This document shows, piece after piece, positions 57,152 to 64,000 of a stretch of 64,000 nucleotides of DNA. This DNA is from JAJAZB01 sp964244295 (lineage in GTDB: Bacteria; Bacteroidota; Bacteroidia; Cytophagales; Spirosomataceae). Positions within the stretch are counted from its first letter, which is position 1, and every line of letters starts with the position of its first letter. The position numbers and the translations under genes were made by a program. The stretch lies in NCBI GenBank assembly GCA_964244295.1, contig CAXTIG010000039.1, positions 1 through 64,000 on the forward strand, written 5' to 3'. The notes below the pieces were generated by a model that saw nothing but the letters and a program-made list of their open reading frames with translations, was not told where the DNA came from and ran no database searches.

Positions 57152-57274
57152 TGTCATCCTGAGCGCAGCGAAGGATCTCGTTAGCCATCCTCACACTCGG
57201 CTACGGGCTATCGTTGGATTATCGGCCCACTAGTCGGACGGTCAACGAGATCCTTCGCTGCGCTCAGGATGACA
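57152..57274. repeat. Long inverted repeat, TGTCAT...CTCGTTGG family, between purK and purE
   Basis: Left arm from 57152 (TGTCATCCTGAGCGCAGCGA, then AGGATCTCGTT) pairs perfectly with 57244-57274. The arms equal those at 7885-8007. The stop codon of purK lies in the right arm, so the element reaches into the coding sequence. Confidence 0.92.
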
Positions 57275-58448
57275 GAATGGGTGTATTTTTTTGGACTGAA
57301 ACCACCTTCACCGCCTGCTGAACCAGCGCGACTTTTTCTTTCAAAGCCGTCAGGTTCTCCCCCACTATCGTCACGTGCCCCATTTTCCGAAACGGTTTCG
57401 TCGTCTGTTTTCCGTACAAAAACGGGTGGACGCCCAGCATGGCCAGCAGGGTTTCCATGCCTTCGTAGCGGGCTTCGCCTTCGTGGCCGGGTTCGCCGAG
57501 GAGGTTGACCATCGCGGCGGCGGCGTGGGCGCGGGTATCGCCGAGGGGTAAACCCAGAATGGCCCGCAGGTGCTGCTCAAACTGGCTCACGTCGTTGGCC
57601 CGCAGGGTGTGGTGCCCGCTGTTGTGCGGGCGCGGGGCTACTTCGTTGATCAGGATTTCCCCCGGTCCGTCGTCACGGTTTTTTGTCAAAAACAATTCCA
57701 CCGCCAGCAGCCCCACGATGCCGAAGGCCTCCGCCGTGCGGGTGGCGATGGCCTGGGCCTGGGCGTCTAGTTCCGGCGAAATTTCCGCCGGGGCGAAGAG
57801 GTACTCCACCAAATTGGCTTCGGGGTGAAAGACCATCTCGACCGTCGGGAAGCAGCGCACTTCGCCGCTTTCGCTCCGGGCCACGATCACGGCCAGTTCT
57901 TTCTCAAAATCCACGGCCCGCTCGAGCACGCCCGGCGCGTCGAAGGCTTTGTCGAAATCAGCTTCCGAGGCGATGCGTTGCACGCCGCGCCCGTCGTAGC
58001 CGCCGGTGCCAAGCTTGTGGAAGGCGGGCAGAAAATGGGCGTACCGGCGCACGTCGGCGGCGGTTTCGGTCAAGACGAACTCGGAAGTGGGCAGGTTGTT
58101 TTCCCGAAAAAACTGCTTCTGGCGGCGTTTGTCTGCAATCAGTTCGACCACCTCCGGCTGGGGAAACACCTTCACGCCTTCGTCGCGGAGGCGCTTGAGG
58201 GCGTCGAGGTTTACACTTTCGATTTCGATACTGAGTACGTCCAGGCCGTGCCCAAATTGATAAACCGTTTCAAAATCCCGGAAGGACCCGAGCACGAACT
58301 GGGGCGCGATGGTCGCGCAGGGGGCGTCGGGGTCGGGGTCGAGCACACTTGGGCGGAGGTCGAAATCGATGGCGGCCTGGAGCAGCATCCGGCCCAACTG
58401 GCCGCCGCCGAGCAAACCCAGGCGGGTGGAAGGAGAAAACGCGGGCAT
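57264..58448 (-). CDS. purK: 5-(carboxyamino)imidazole ribonucleotide synthase
   Basis: From ATG at 58448 (MPAFSPSTRLGLLGGGQLGR) the product has 394 residues. It has the N-terminal GLLGGGQLGRML, ATP-grasp core (FHKLGTGGYDGRGVQ, ELAVIVARSESGEV) and INEVAPRPHNSGHHTLRAND with metal ligands. It makes N5-CAIR from AIR, bicarbonate and ATP. Its last codons and TGA are formed by the repeat arm at 57244-57274 (reading LSS-stop). It precedes purE in the same operon. Confidence 0.95.
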   Translation of the reverse strand: MPAFSPSTRLGLLGGGQLGRMLLQAAIDFDLRPSVLDPDPDAPCATIAPQFVLGSFRDFETVYQFGHGLDVLSIEIESVNLDALKRLRDEGVKVFPQPEVVELIADKRRQKQFFRENNLPTSEFVLTETAADVRRYAHFLPAFHKLGTGGYDGRGVQRIASEADFDKAFDAPGVLERAVDFEKELAVIVARSESGEVRCFPTVEMVFHPEANLVEYLFAPAEISPELDAQAQAIATRTAEAFGIVGLLAVELFLTKNRDDGPGEILINEVAPRPHNSGHHTLRANDVSQFEQHLRAILGLPLGDTRAHAAAAMVNLLGEPGHEGEARYEGMETLLAMLGVHPFLYGKQTTKPFRKMGHVTIVGENLTALKEKVALVQQAVKVVSVQKNTPILSS

Positions 58449-58644
58449 GGGGCAAAGGTAGGCGGAGCACAGCGTGGGAAAACGGCCGGGACGCAATTTT
58501 TACGATCAGGCCCGGAGGAAAGGCGCCAACCGCCCGTGTAAAAACGACGCACCCGGTTTCGTCGGTTGCCTACCTTTTGTGCCTGATTCGCAGCGCCTTC
58601 GCGGGCCGGGCGATTCCCCACCACGCCAATCCCCTTTCCAAGCC

Positions 58645-59811
58645 ATGTTCAGCCTTAAATCCAGGGTCGCCAAGTCGGCTAAACCCAAAAAATCCGCGCT
58701 GCGCGACTGGGCCGATTCCCTGCTGTTTGCGGTCATCGCCGCCACCCTCATCCGGTTTCTGACCTTCACGGCGTTTGCCATTCCCACGCCGTCGATGGAA
58801 AACAACCTGATGGTGGGCGATTACCTGTTCGTCAGCAAACTCCATTACGGTGCCCAAACCCCCCGGACGCCCCTGCAAATCCCGCTCACGCACCAGACCA
58901 TCTGGGGTACGCACCTACCTGCGTACAGTTCGGCGATTCAACTGCCTTCGTTCCGCCTGCCGGGGTTTTCAGGCGTAAAAAACGGCGATGTGGTGGTATT
59001 CAACTACCCGCCCCGTAAGGCCGGTGAACCCGACCACCCCGCCGACCTCCGCACCAACTACATCAAGCGGTGCATCGGCATTCCGGGCGACGTGGTGCGC
59101 ATCCGGCAGGGGGACGTTTTCGTCAACGAAAAACCCTTCCCCAAGTCCCCGCAGGCCCAGACGACGTATTTCGTCAAAACCACCAAGCCGCTCAACGACC
59201 GGTTTTTTCGGAAATACGGCATCATCAACGATTTCAATTCCGCCGAAGGGCCGTTTATCAACTGGCAGCCCGTCGAACCGATCAACCAAACTACCGGCGC
59301 GACGGAACGCATCGGCTACCAGGTCAACGCGACCGAGTCCGTCATTGCCACCTTCCGGGAGTTCGACTGGGTGCAGGGCGTCGAACCCATCATCGCCCCG
59401 CCCTCGGAGTCGGACGCGGGCATTTACGGCGGCGCGGCCTTTGCCTGGAACCGCGACCACTTCGGCCCGCTGACGGTACCCAAACGAGGCATGACCATCC
59501 CCATCGATCGCAGCACCCTCGCCCTCTACGGTTCCGTCATCGAGCGACACGAGGGCCACGAGGCCGTCACCCTGACGCCCGCCGCGCTGACCATCGGGGG
59601 CCGGGCCGTGACGAGCTACACCTTCCGGCAGGATTATTACTTCATGATGGGCGACAACCGCCACAACTCCGAAGATTCCCGCTTTTGGGGCTTCGTGCCC
59701 GAAGACCACCTCGTGGGCAAAGCCGTCTTCATCTGGATGAGTATCGACCCCACCGCCCCAAACCTATGGGAGACGGTTCGATGGAAGCATTTGCTTCGCG
59801 TGATTGAGTAG
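58645..59811 (+). CDS. lepB: Signal peptidase I
   Basis: From ATG at 58645 the product has 388 residues, long compared with E. coli (324) but normal in Bacteroidetes. One helix (DSLLFAVIAATLIRFLTF) precedes the catalytic Ser in IPTPSMENNLMVGD. The Lys lies in NYIKRCIGIPGD, and the C-terminal motif is MMGDNRHNSEDSRFWGFVPE. Between the last two boxes is an insert of about 150 residues typical for the group. The earlier open frame to 58474 has no leader features. It removes signal peptides of secreted proteins. Confidence 0.93.
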   Translation: MFSLKSRVAKSAKPKKSALRDWADSLLFAVIAATLIRFLTFTAFAIPTPSMENNLMVGDYLFVSKLHYGAQTPRTPLQIPLTHQTIWGTHLPAYSSAIQLPSFRLPGFSGVKNGDVVVFNYPPRKAGEPDHPADLRTNYIKRCIGIPGDVVRIRQGDVFVNEKPFPKSPQAQTTYFVKTTKPLNDRFFRKYGIINDFNSAEGPFINWQPVEPINQTTGATERIGYQVNATESVIATFREFDWVQGVEPIIAPPSESDAGIYGGAAFAWNRDHFGPLTVPKRGMTIPIDRSTLALYGSVIERHEGHEAVTLTPAALTIGGRAVTSYTFRQDYYFMMGDNRHNSEDSRFWGFVPEDHLVGKAVFIWMSIDPTAPNLWETVRWKHLLRVIE

Positions 59812-59833
59812 GTGGCCCCCGTTCTCAGTCGTT

Positions 59834-59880
59834 TCGCCCAACTCCGAAAGCGCCATTGTGCCATGCTCTGAGTTGGGCGA
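59834..59880. terminator. Inverted repeat between convergent lepB and the dehydrogenase gene
   Basis: TCGCCCAACTC (59834-59844) pairs with GAGTTGGGCGA (59870-59880). A bidirectional terminator or small palindrome is possible; there is no T run. Confidence 0.5.
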
Positions 59881-59899
59881 TACCCCAATTTCTACCTCC

Positions 59900-61669
59900 T
59901 CACGGCTTCTCGCGCACGTCGGGCCGCCGCTGGTAGGTGCCCACTAGTTCGCCTTTGGCCAGCACGTGGCCTTTCATGGCGTCGAGCACGGCCTGGCGGT
60001 TAAACCCGACGGGCAACGTCAGCGTCTGGTCGAGGGCAAATACCTGAAAATGGTAGTGGTGCGGCTTGTCAGCGGCGGGCGGGTGCGGACCCCGGTAGCC
60101 GATGGCCCCGGTGAAATTTCCGCCCTGCACCGCGCCGTTGGGTAGTTGGTCGGTCTTGGGCAGGTTTTCGCTCAACTGCGTCACGGTGGCCGGGAGGTTG
60201 GCCAGCACCCAGTGGGTCACGGGTTTTACTGTCGCGTCCGGGTCTTCGAGCAGCACCACGAACGATTTGGCGGCGGCGGGCGCGCCCGTCCACGACAGGG
60301 CGGGCGATTGGTCCTGGAAGTACGACGAATGCGGGTTGGGAATCGGCGCACCTTCCCCAATCGTCGGAGATTTCACGGTGAGTTTGCCGGTTGCCCCGGC
60401 GCTTTCCGGCAGTTGCATCGAAAGCGGCTCCCGGCTCATGATCGAGGGCGTTGCCGACTGGCCGTGGGTGATGCGGTAAATGGTGTTGTTGGTGTCGTCG
60501 CTGAGGAGCAGCGCACCGTCTTTGGCCACGGCCACGCCCGCAATCCGGGCAAAGTGCGCGTCCTTGCCCTCCGGCGAGCCGCCTTTCACCAAAAACCCGG
60601 TCAGGAAGGGTTCAATCTTCGTGGCCGTTCCCTTCGCGTCGAACCGCACGCGGACCACCTCGTAGCCGCTGGGTGGGTTGCGGTTCCAGGAGCCGCGCAG
60701 GGCGATGAACGCGTCGTTTTTGTATTCCGCCGGAAACATTGCCCCCGTGTAAAAGGCCATCTGCATCCCCGCCGAGTGCGCCGTGTAGAGCAGCCCCGGT
60801 TCGCGACTTTGCTTGGCCCAGTCTTCGTTGGTCAGGCCCAGTTCGGGGAGCGGTTTTACGTGCGGGTGCGGTTCGCTTTTGCCGTACACGTAGGGCCAGC
60901 CGTACTTCTGACCCTGCACGATTTCGTTGAATTCTTCCTCCTGCTTGTTGTCGCCGAGCCAGTCGATGCCCTGGTCCCAGCCCCAGAGCCGCCGGGTGGT
61001 GGGGTGCCAGCCGAAGCCGATGGTGTTGCGCAGGCCGGTAGCGAAGAGTTCGCGTTGGCTACCGTCGAGGTTGGCCCGCAGCAGGGTCGCGCTTTCCTGG
61101 TCCGTTTCGTGGGCCACGTTGGTGGTGCTGCCCACGCTGATGTACAGCTTGTTGTCAGGGCCGACGGCCAGGGTGCGGTTGGGGTGCTGGCCGCCATCGG
61201 GCAGGTCGTTGGCGAGTTGCTTGAGTTCGCCCAGGGTGCCGTCGGGTTTGAGGTCGGCCACGAAGAGTTCCTTCACGGTGGCCATGTACAGCTTGCCGTC
61301 GTGGATGGTTACGCCGTGCATCTGCTTTTTCTCGGCCACGACCTTTTGCACGTCGGCCACCCCGTCGTTGTTGGTGTCTCTGAGCATCCGCACCGTGCCC
61401 AGGTCGCGTGAGGTGACGTACACGGTGCCGTCGGGACCCACGGCCATCATGCGGGGATTTTGAATTTCGGCAAACTTGGCGATTTGAAACCCGGCGGGCA
61501 ATTTGAGGCTTTTGATTCGCGCCACGGTGGCGGGGATTTGCCCCACTTCGTAGTAGTTGCCGCTTACGGGCACCGTGGTGGTTTTTCCGGGTTGCGCCCC
61601 GGCGCTCAGGGTGGTCAGCAGGCTGATTCCGGCGATGCCCAGACAGGCTGTGGTACGGGTTGATTTCAT
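59900..61669 (-). CDS. PQQ-type sugar/sorbosone dehydrogenase fused to a PEBP (YbhB/YbcL) domain
   Basis: From ATG at 61669 the 589-residue product has a signal peptide (to about residue 26, SAGAQ), then a beta-propeller dehydrogenase (LPAGFQIAKFAEIQNPRMMA, GPDNKLYISVGSTTNVAH, GFGWHPTTRRLWGWDQG, YVYGKSEPHPHVKPLPELGL) to about 435. The end is a PEBP domain (SPALSWTGAPAAAKSFVVLL, then EDPDATVKPVTHWVLANLPA, GYRGPHPPAADKPHHYHFQV). Both parts are complete. Secreted sorbosone-type dehydrogenases are known; the PEBP part may bind a ligand or protein. Confidence 0.88.
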   Translation of the reverse strand: MKSTRTTACLGIAGISLLTTLSAGAQPGKTTTVPVSGNYYEVGQIPATVARIKSLKLPAGFQIAKFAEIQNPRMMAVGPDGTVYVTSRDLGTVRMLRDTNNDGVADVQKVVAEKKQMHGVTIHDGKLYMATVKELFVADLKPDGTLGELKQLANDLPDGGQHPNRTLAVGPDNKLYISVGSTTNVAHETDQESATLLRANLDGSQRELFATGLRNTIGFGWHPTTRRLWGWDQGIDWLGDNKQEEEFNEIVQGQKYGWPYVYGKSEPHPHVKPLPELGLTNEDWAKQSREPGLLYTAHSAGMQMAFYTGAMFPAEYKNDAFIALRGSWNRNPPSGYEVVRVRFDAKGTATKIEPFLTGFLVKGGSPEGKDAHFARIAGVAVAKDGALLLSDDTNNTIYRITHGQSATPSIMSREPLSMQLPESAGATGKLTVKSPTIGEGAPIPNPHSSYFQDQSPALSWTGAPAAAKSFVVLLEDPDATVKPVTHWVLANLPATVTQLSENLPKTDQLPNGAVQGGNFTGAIGYRGPHPPAADKPHHYHFQVFALDQTLTLPVGFNRQAVLDAMKGHVLAKGELVGTYQRRPDVREKP

Positions 61670-61700
61670 TACGGACAGTTTTGTTGATGACGTGTAACAC

Positions 61701-61770
61701 CCGCTGAAACCAGTCGAATCGGTGTCGGAGACGGCTTTGTCCACCAACACCGATTGAAAGGTTCAGCCGG
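61701..61770. repeat. Inverted repeat CCGCTGAA...AATCGGTGT, relative of 6125-6187
   Basis: The left arm (61701-61725) pairs with 61747-61770 with small gaps: CCGCTGAAACC with GGTTCAGCCGG, and AATCGGTGT with ACACCGATT. The words AATCGGTG and GTCGGAGACG recur inverted at 6153-6184. It lies in the leader region of the dehydrogenase gene. Confidence 0.65.
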
Positions 61771-61944
61771 GTTTTCCAACCGGGTCAGAGTCTCAACAAA
61801 AACTGTACCTTTTGAAGCGGTTTAGGGTTTCGTTTTTTGCGTGCGGCGGGTCACTCCTGGTCACCCGATCAAGTCCGTGTACGCCAATCCCACGGGTGCC
61901 CGCCGTCCGGATCCTGAAAAACCACGAAGTGATGGGGGTCATTC

Positions 61945-63531
61945 CTATCCCAACAGCCGGGCGCTGTCCAAATCCAGTTCTCTTTCAATTTTCCGCAGGA
62001 TTTCATCGCTGACCGACCCGTCTTTGCGGAAAACCATCAGGCGTTCCCGCTCTACCTTGAGCAGGTTTCGTTGCAGTTCGCGAGCCTCTTCAAACAGCAC
62101 GACTGGGTTTTCGCCGGCGGTGGTGGTACGAAAGCGGTTGGAGAGCTGGTTGATCCGTTCTTCGTAGCCGTTTTTGACGTAGTAGAGCACGGTTTCGGTC
62201 ACCGAACCCAACGAATAATTGGCCTCCAGGTGCTCAATGACCGAGCGGGCCAGGTCCAGGCGAATTTTCCGTTCCGCGTTCCCATCGCCGGGTGGTTCCT
62301 GCACCCTCAGCAGCCGTACCAGCACCGGAAGCGTCAGTCCTTGTGCGACCAACGTACATAAAATCACGCCGAAGGTGATGAACAGAATCATGTTCCGGCC
62401 CGGAAACGGCTCCCCATTAGGCAGGGTATTGGGAATCGACAGTGCGGCGGCCAGGGATACCACCCCGCGCATACCCGCCCAGGAGACAACCGCTACACTT
62501 TGCCAACTAGGCCGGGGTTCGGTCTCGCGAATGTGTCGGTTCAGCAACCGGGGCAGGTACGTACCGGGATACACCCATACGATCCGAATGAGGATGACGG
62601 CCAGGCTAATGAGCAGGGTATATTTGATGGCCTGCGGCAACCAGTAATTACTCATCCCGGACACGATGGAGGGCAACTGCAAGCCGATTAGAATAAAAAT
62701 CAGGCCGTTGAGCAGAAATGTCATCGTTTCCCAAACCGACACCGCCTGCAACCGGGTCGCGTGCGAAAACACCTCCGACGAACGCCACGACACAAACAAC
62801 CCGGCGCTAACCACGGCCAGGACGCCCGATAGGTGAAACGCTTCGGCCAGCAAATAAGCCAGGTAGGGGGTTAGCAGGGTGACGGCCGTATTGACCAGGG
62901 CATCGGTGCGGATGAGCCGGTGCAGGAACAGCAAGCCCCAGCCTAAGCCCAACCCGATTCCGATGCTGCCCAGGGCCATCCAGACAAACTGGAATCCCGC
63001 CCGCCAGAGCACGAACTGCCCGGTAGTAATGGCCACCAGGGCGTACTGGAAAATGACGAGACTAGTGGCATCGTTAACCAGACTTTCACCCTCCAGGATG
63101 ATCGTGACGCGCTTAGGAACGTTCAAGTCCTTCATCACCGAGGTGGCTGCCACGGCATCGGGGGGTGAAATGATACCCCCCAGCAAAAAGCCCATCGCTA
63201 GCGTAAACGTGGGGATGATTGCCGACGAGAGCCAGGCAATGATCGACGAGGTGAAAGCCACCAGCCCGATGGCCAGCAGCGTAACGGGACGCCGCGCTCG
63301 CCAAAGGTCCCGCCAGGAGAGGTTCCAGGCGGCGGCGTACAGGAGCGGCGGCAGGAAAATCAGAAAGACGGCGTCCGGGGTCAAGACCACCGTGGGTAGG
63401 CCCGGAATCCAGCCAACGGCCAGCCCAACCAGCACCAGCAGGATGGGATAGGGGATGTTGATTTTACGGGCAACGACGGTAAGCAGGGTAGTAACACCGA
63501 GCAACAGGGTAACAACTTCAATCGGATGCAT
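61945..63531 (-). CDS. CPA1-type sodium:proton antiporter
   Basis: From ATG at 63531 (MHPIEVVTLLLGVTTLLTVV) the product has 528 residues. About 12 helices are seen, with FLIFLPPLLYAAAWNLSW, SPPDAVAATSVMKDL, ILEGESLVNDATSLVIFQYA (the ND motif of CPA1 proteins) and SWAGMRGVVSLAAALSIP. The C-terminal soluble part (about 150 residues) is helical. It is the common bacterial YjcE/NhaP-like antiporter. It is transcribed away from the acyltransferase gene at the right edge. Confidence 0.92.
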   Translation of the reverse strand: MHPIEVVTLLLGVTTLLTVVARKINIPYPILLVLVGLAVGWIPGLPTVVLTPDAVFLIFLPPLLYAAAWNLSWRDLWRARRPVTLLAIGLVAFTSSIIAWLSSAIIPTFTLAMGFLLGGIISPPDAVAATSVMKDLNVPKRVTIILEGESLVNDATSLVIFQYALVAITTGQFVLWRAGFQFVWMALGSIGIGLGLGWGLLFLHRLIRTDALVNTAVTLLTPYLAYLLAEAFHLSGVLAVVSAGLFVSWRSSEVFSHATRLQAVSVWETMTFLLNGLIFILIGLQLPSIVSGMSNYWLPQAIKYTLLISLAVILIRIVWVYPGTYLPRLLNRHIRETEPRPSWQSVAVVSWAGMRGVVSLAAALSIPNTLPNGEPFPGRNMILFITFGVILCTLVAQGLTLPVLVRLLRVQEPPGDGNAERKIRLDLARSVIEHLEANYSLGSVTETVLYYVKNGYEERINQLSNRFRTTTAGENPVVLFEEARELQRNLLKVERERLMVFRKDGSVSDEILRKIERELDLDSARLLG

Positions 63532-63745
63532 GCGGGGAGTTCGAGTGGGAGCGGGAATCAAGTTTACGCAAAAACGGCATAAATTGGGCTGGGTTTGCCC
63601 GAAATCGAGCTAAATCTTCTACTTGGTCCGCCTCTTTTTACGCCGTATCATTCAGCCAGGATCGCTTCCCAACCCGCCGGAAATGCAACGCCGCTCCGGG
63701 TATCGCGTCCTTCTTTCACGACCACGACTCTTCTTCCCCCTGCGC

Positions 63746-64000
63746 ATGGAAACTAGCCCCGCAAGAGCGGTTTGGATCGACTACTTACGTTCGTTCGTTA
63801 CCGTGCTGGTCGTTGCACACCACGCCGCCCTGGCGTACGCCACCTTTGCCCACTTCAGTTCCAGCCGTTACATCACCTCGACCGCGCCCATCGTCGATGA
63901 CCGCCGCTGGGCGGGGATGGATACGCTGATTGGGTTCAACGACCTGTTTTTTATGCCCCTGATGTTTTTACTCAGTGGGTTGTTTGTCTACCGGGGTCTT
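63746..64000 (+). CDS. Acyltransferase 3 family membrane protein, partial (cut by window edge)
   Basis: From ATG at 63746 the frame is open to the window end, giving 85 residues. It starts ARAVWIDYLRSFVTVLVVAH, then HAALAYATF, and later NDLFFMPLMFLLSGLFVYRG, the typical first two helices of acyltransferase 3 (OafA/NodX-like) proteins with RSF...H in the first helix. Substrate unknown, as the main part is outside the window. Confidence 0.8.
   Translation, partial: METSPARAVWIDYLRSFVTVLVVAHHAALAYATFAHFSSSRYITSTAPIVDDRRWAGMDTLIGFNDLFFMPLMFLLSGLFVYRGL

Noticed and set aside
61670..61750. N-terminal extension of the sugar dehydrogenase
   Set aside because: It covers a repeat and lacks a leader; a proper signal peptide begins at ATG 61669.
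1..64000. CRISPR array
   Set aside because: The many repeats are inverted and dispersed; no regularly spaced direct repeats with unique spacers were seen.

Overview
The window looks like chromosomal DNA of a GC-rich member of the Bacteroidetes, probably order Cytophagales near Spirosoma and its relatives. This is inferred from gene content: PorP/SprF-type outer membrane protein, large TonB-dependent receptors, LytTR two-component pair, PadR plus FtsX-type permease pairs, DUF6660 and DUF6155 proteins, CusA-TolC fusion, and promoters of the TAnnTTTG type with almost no Shine-Dalgarno sequences. I could not run database searches, so all family names rest on motif and length recognition.

Layout. 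1-6124: a permease cut by the left edge with its PadR regulator, a SulP anion transporter with a stress-protein-like partner, and a divergent OmpR-type two-component system. 6196-13574: NhaD antiporter, a small HExxH membrane protein, a DUF1624-type membrane protein, PorP/SprF and a TonB receptor. 13708-17485: PabB/PabC pair, small unknown protein, thioredoxin-like protein, CysM. 17530-20678: carotenoid genes crtI-crtB next to an ECF sigma factor. 21026-32699: a metal-handling block (TonB receptor, DUF6660, CusA-TolC fusion, CusB, NicO-like protein, Zn/Cd-type P-ATPase) followed by a LytTR/LytS pair. 34840-43470: haloperoxidase-like protein, an operon of small membrane protein, di-heme oxidoreductase, Rieske protein and porin, a thioredoxin-reductase-like flavoprotein, and a CobW zinc GTPase diverging from a lipoprotein with Zur-like operators between them. 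43621-50705: an accessory region with DUF6155, a PIN toxin-antitoxin pair, a two-gene AT-rich ATPase-plus-partner cassette, a RecD-like helicase with a C-terminal frameshift, a WYL regulator and two tRNAs. 50786-64000: UbiA and type III polyketide synthase, subtilase, YcxB and LysM proteins, purE-purK, signal peptidase I, a sugar dehydrogenase fused to a PEBP domain, a CPA1 antiporter and an acyltransferase cut by the right edge.

Two signals stand out. First, the window is full of long inverted repeats (about 20, stems up to 50 bp), mostly between genes. Several share outer ends but differ in the middle of the stem, with both arms changed together. Three comparable palindromes lie in frame inside genes (PabB, CusA, type III polyketide synthase), in each case where I expect a length-variable loop. 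Second, the AT-rich cassette at 44961-47598 pairs a DUF3696/AAA15-type ATPase with an unrecognised 336-residue protein carrying an HDR...GYGF pattern, and looks like a transferred ATPase-effector defence system.
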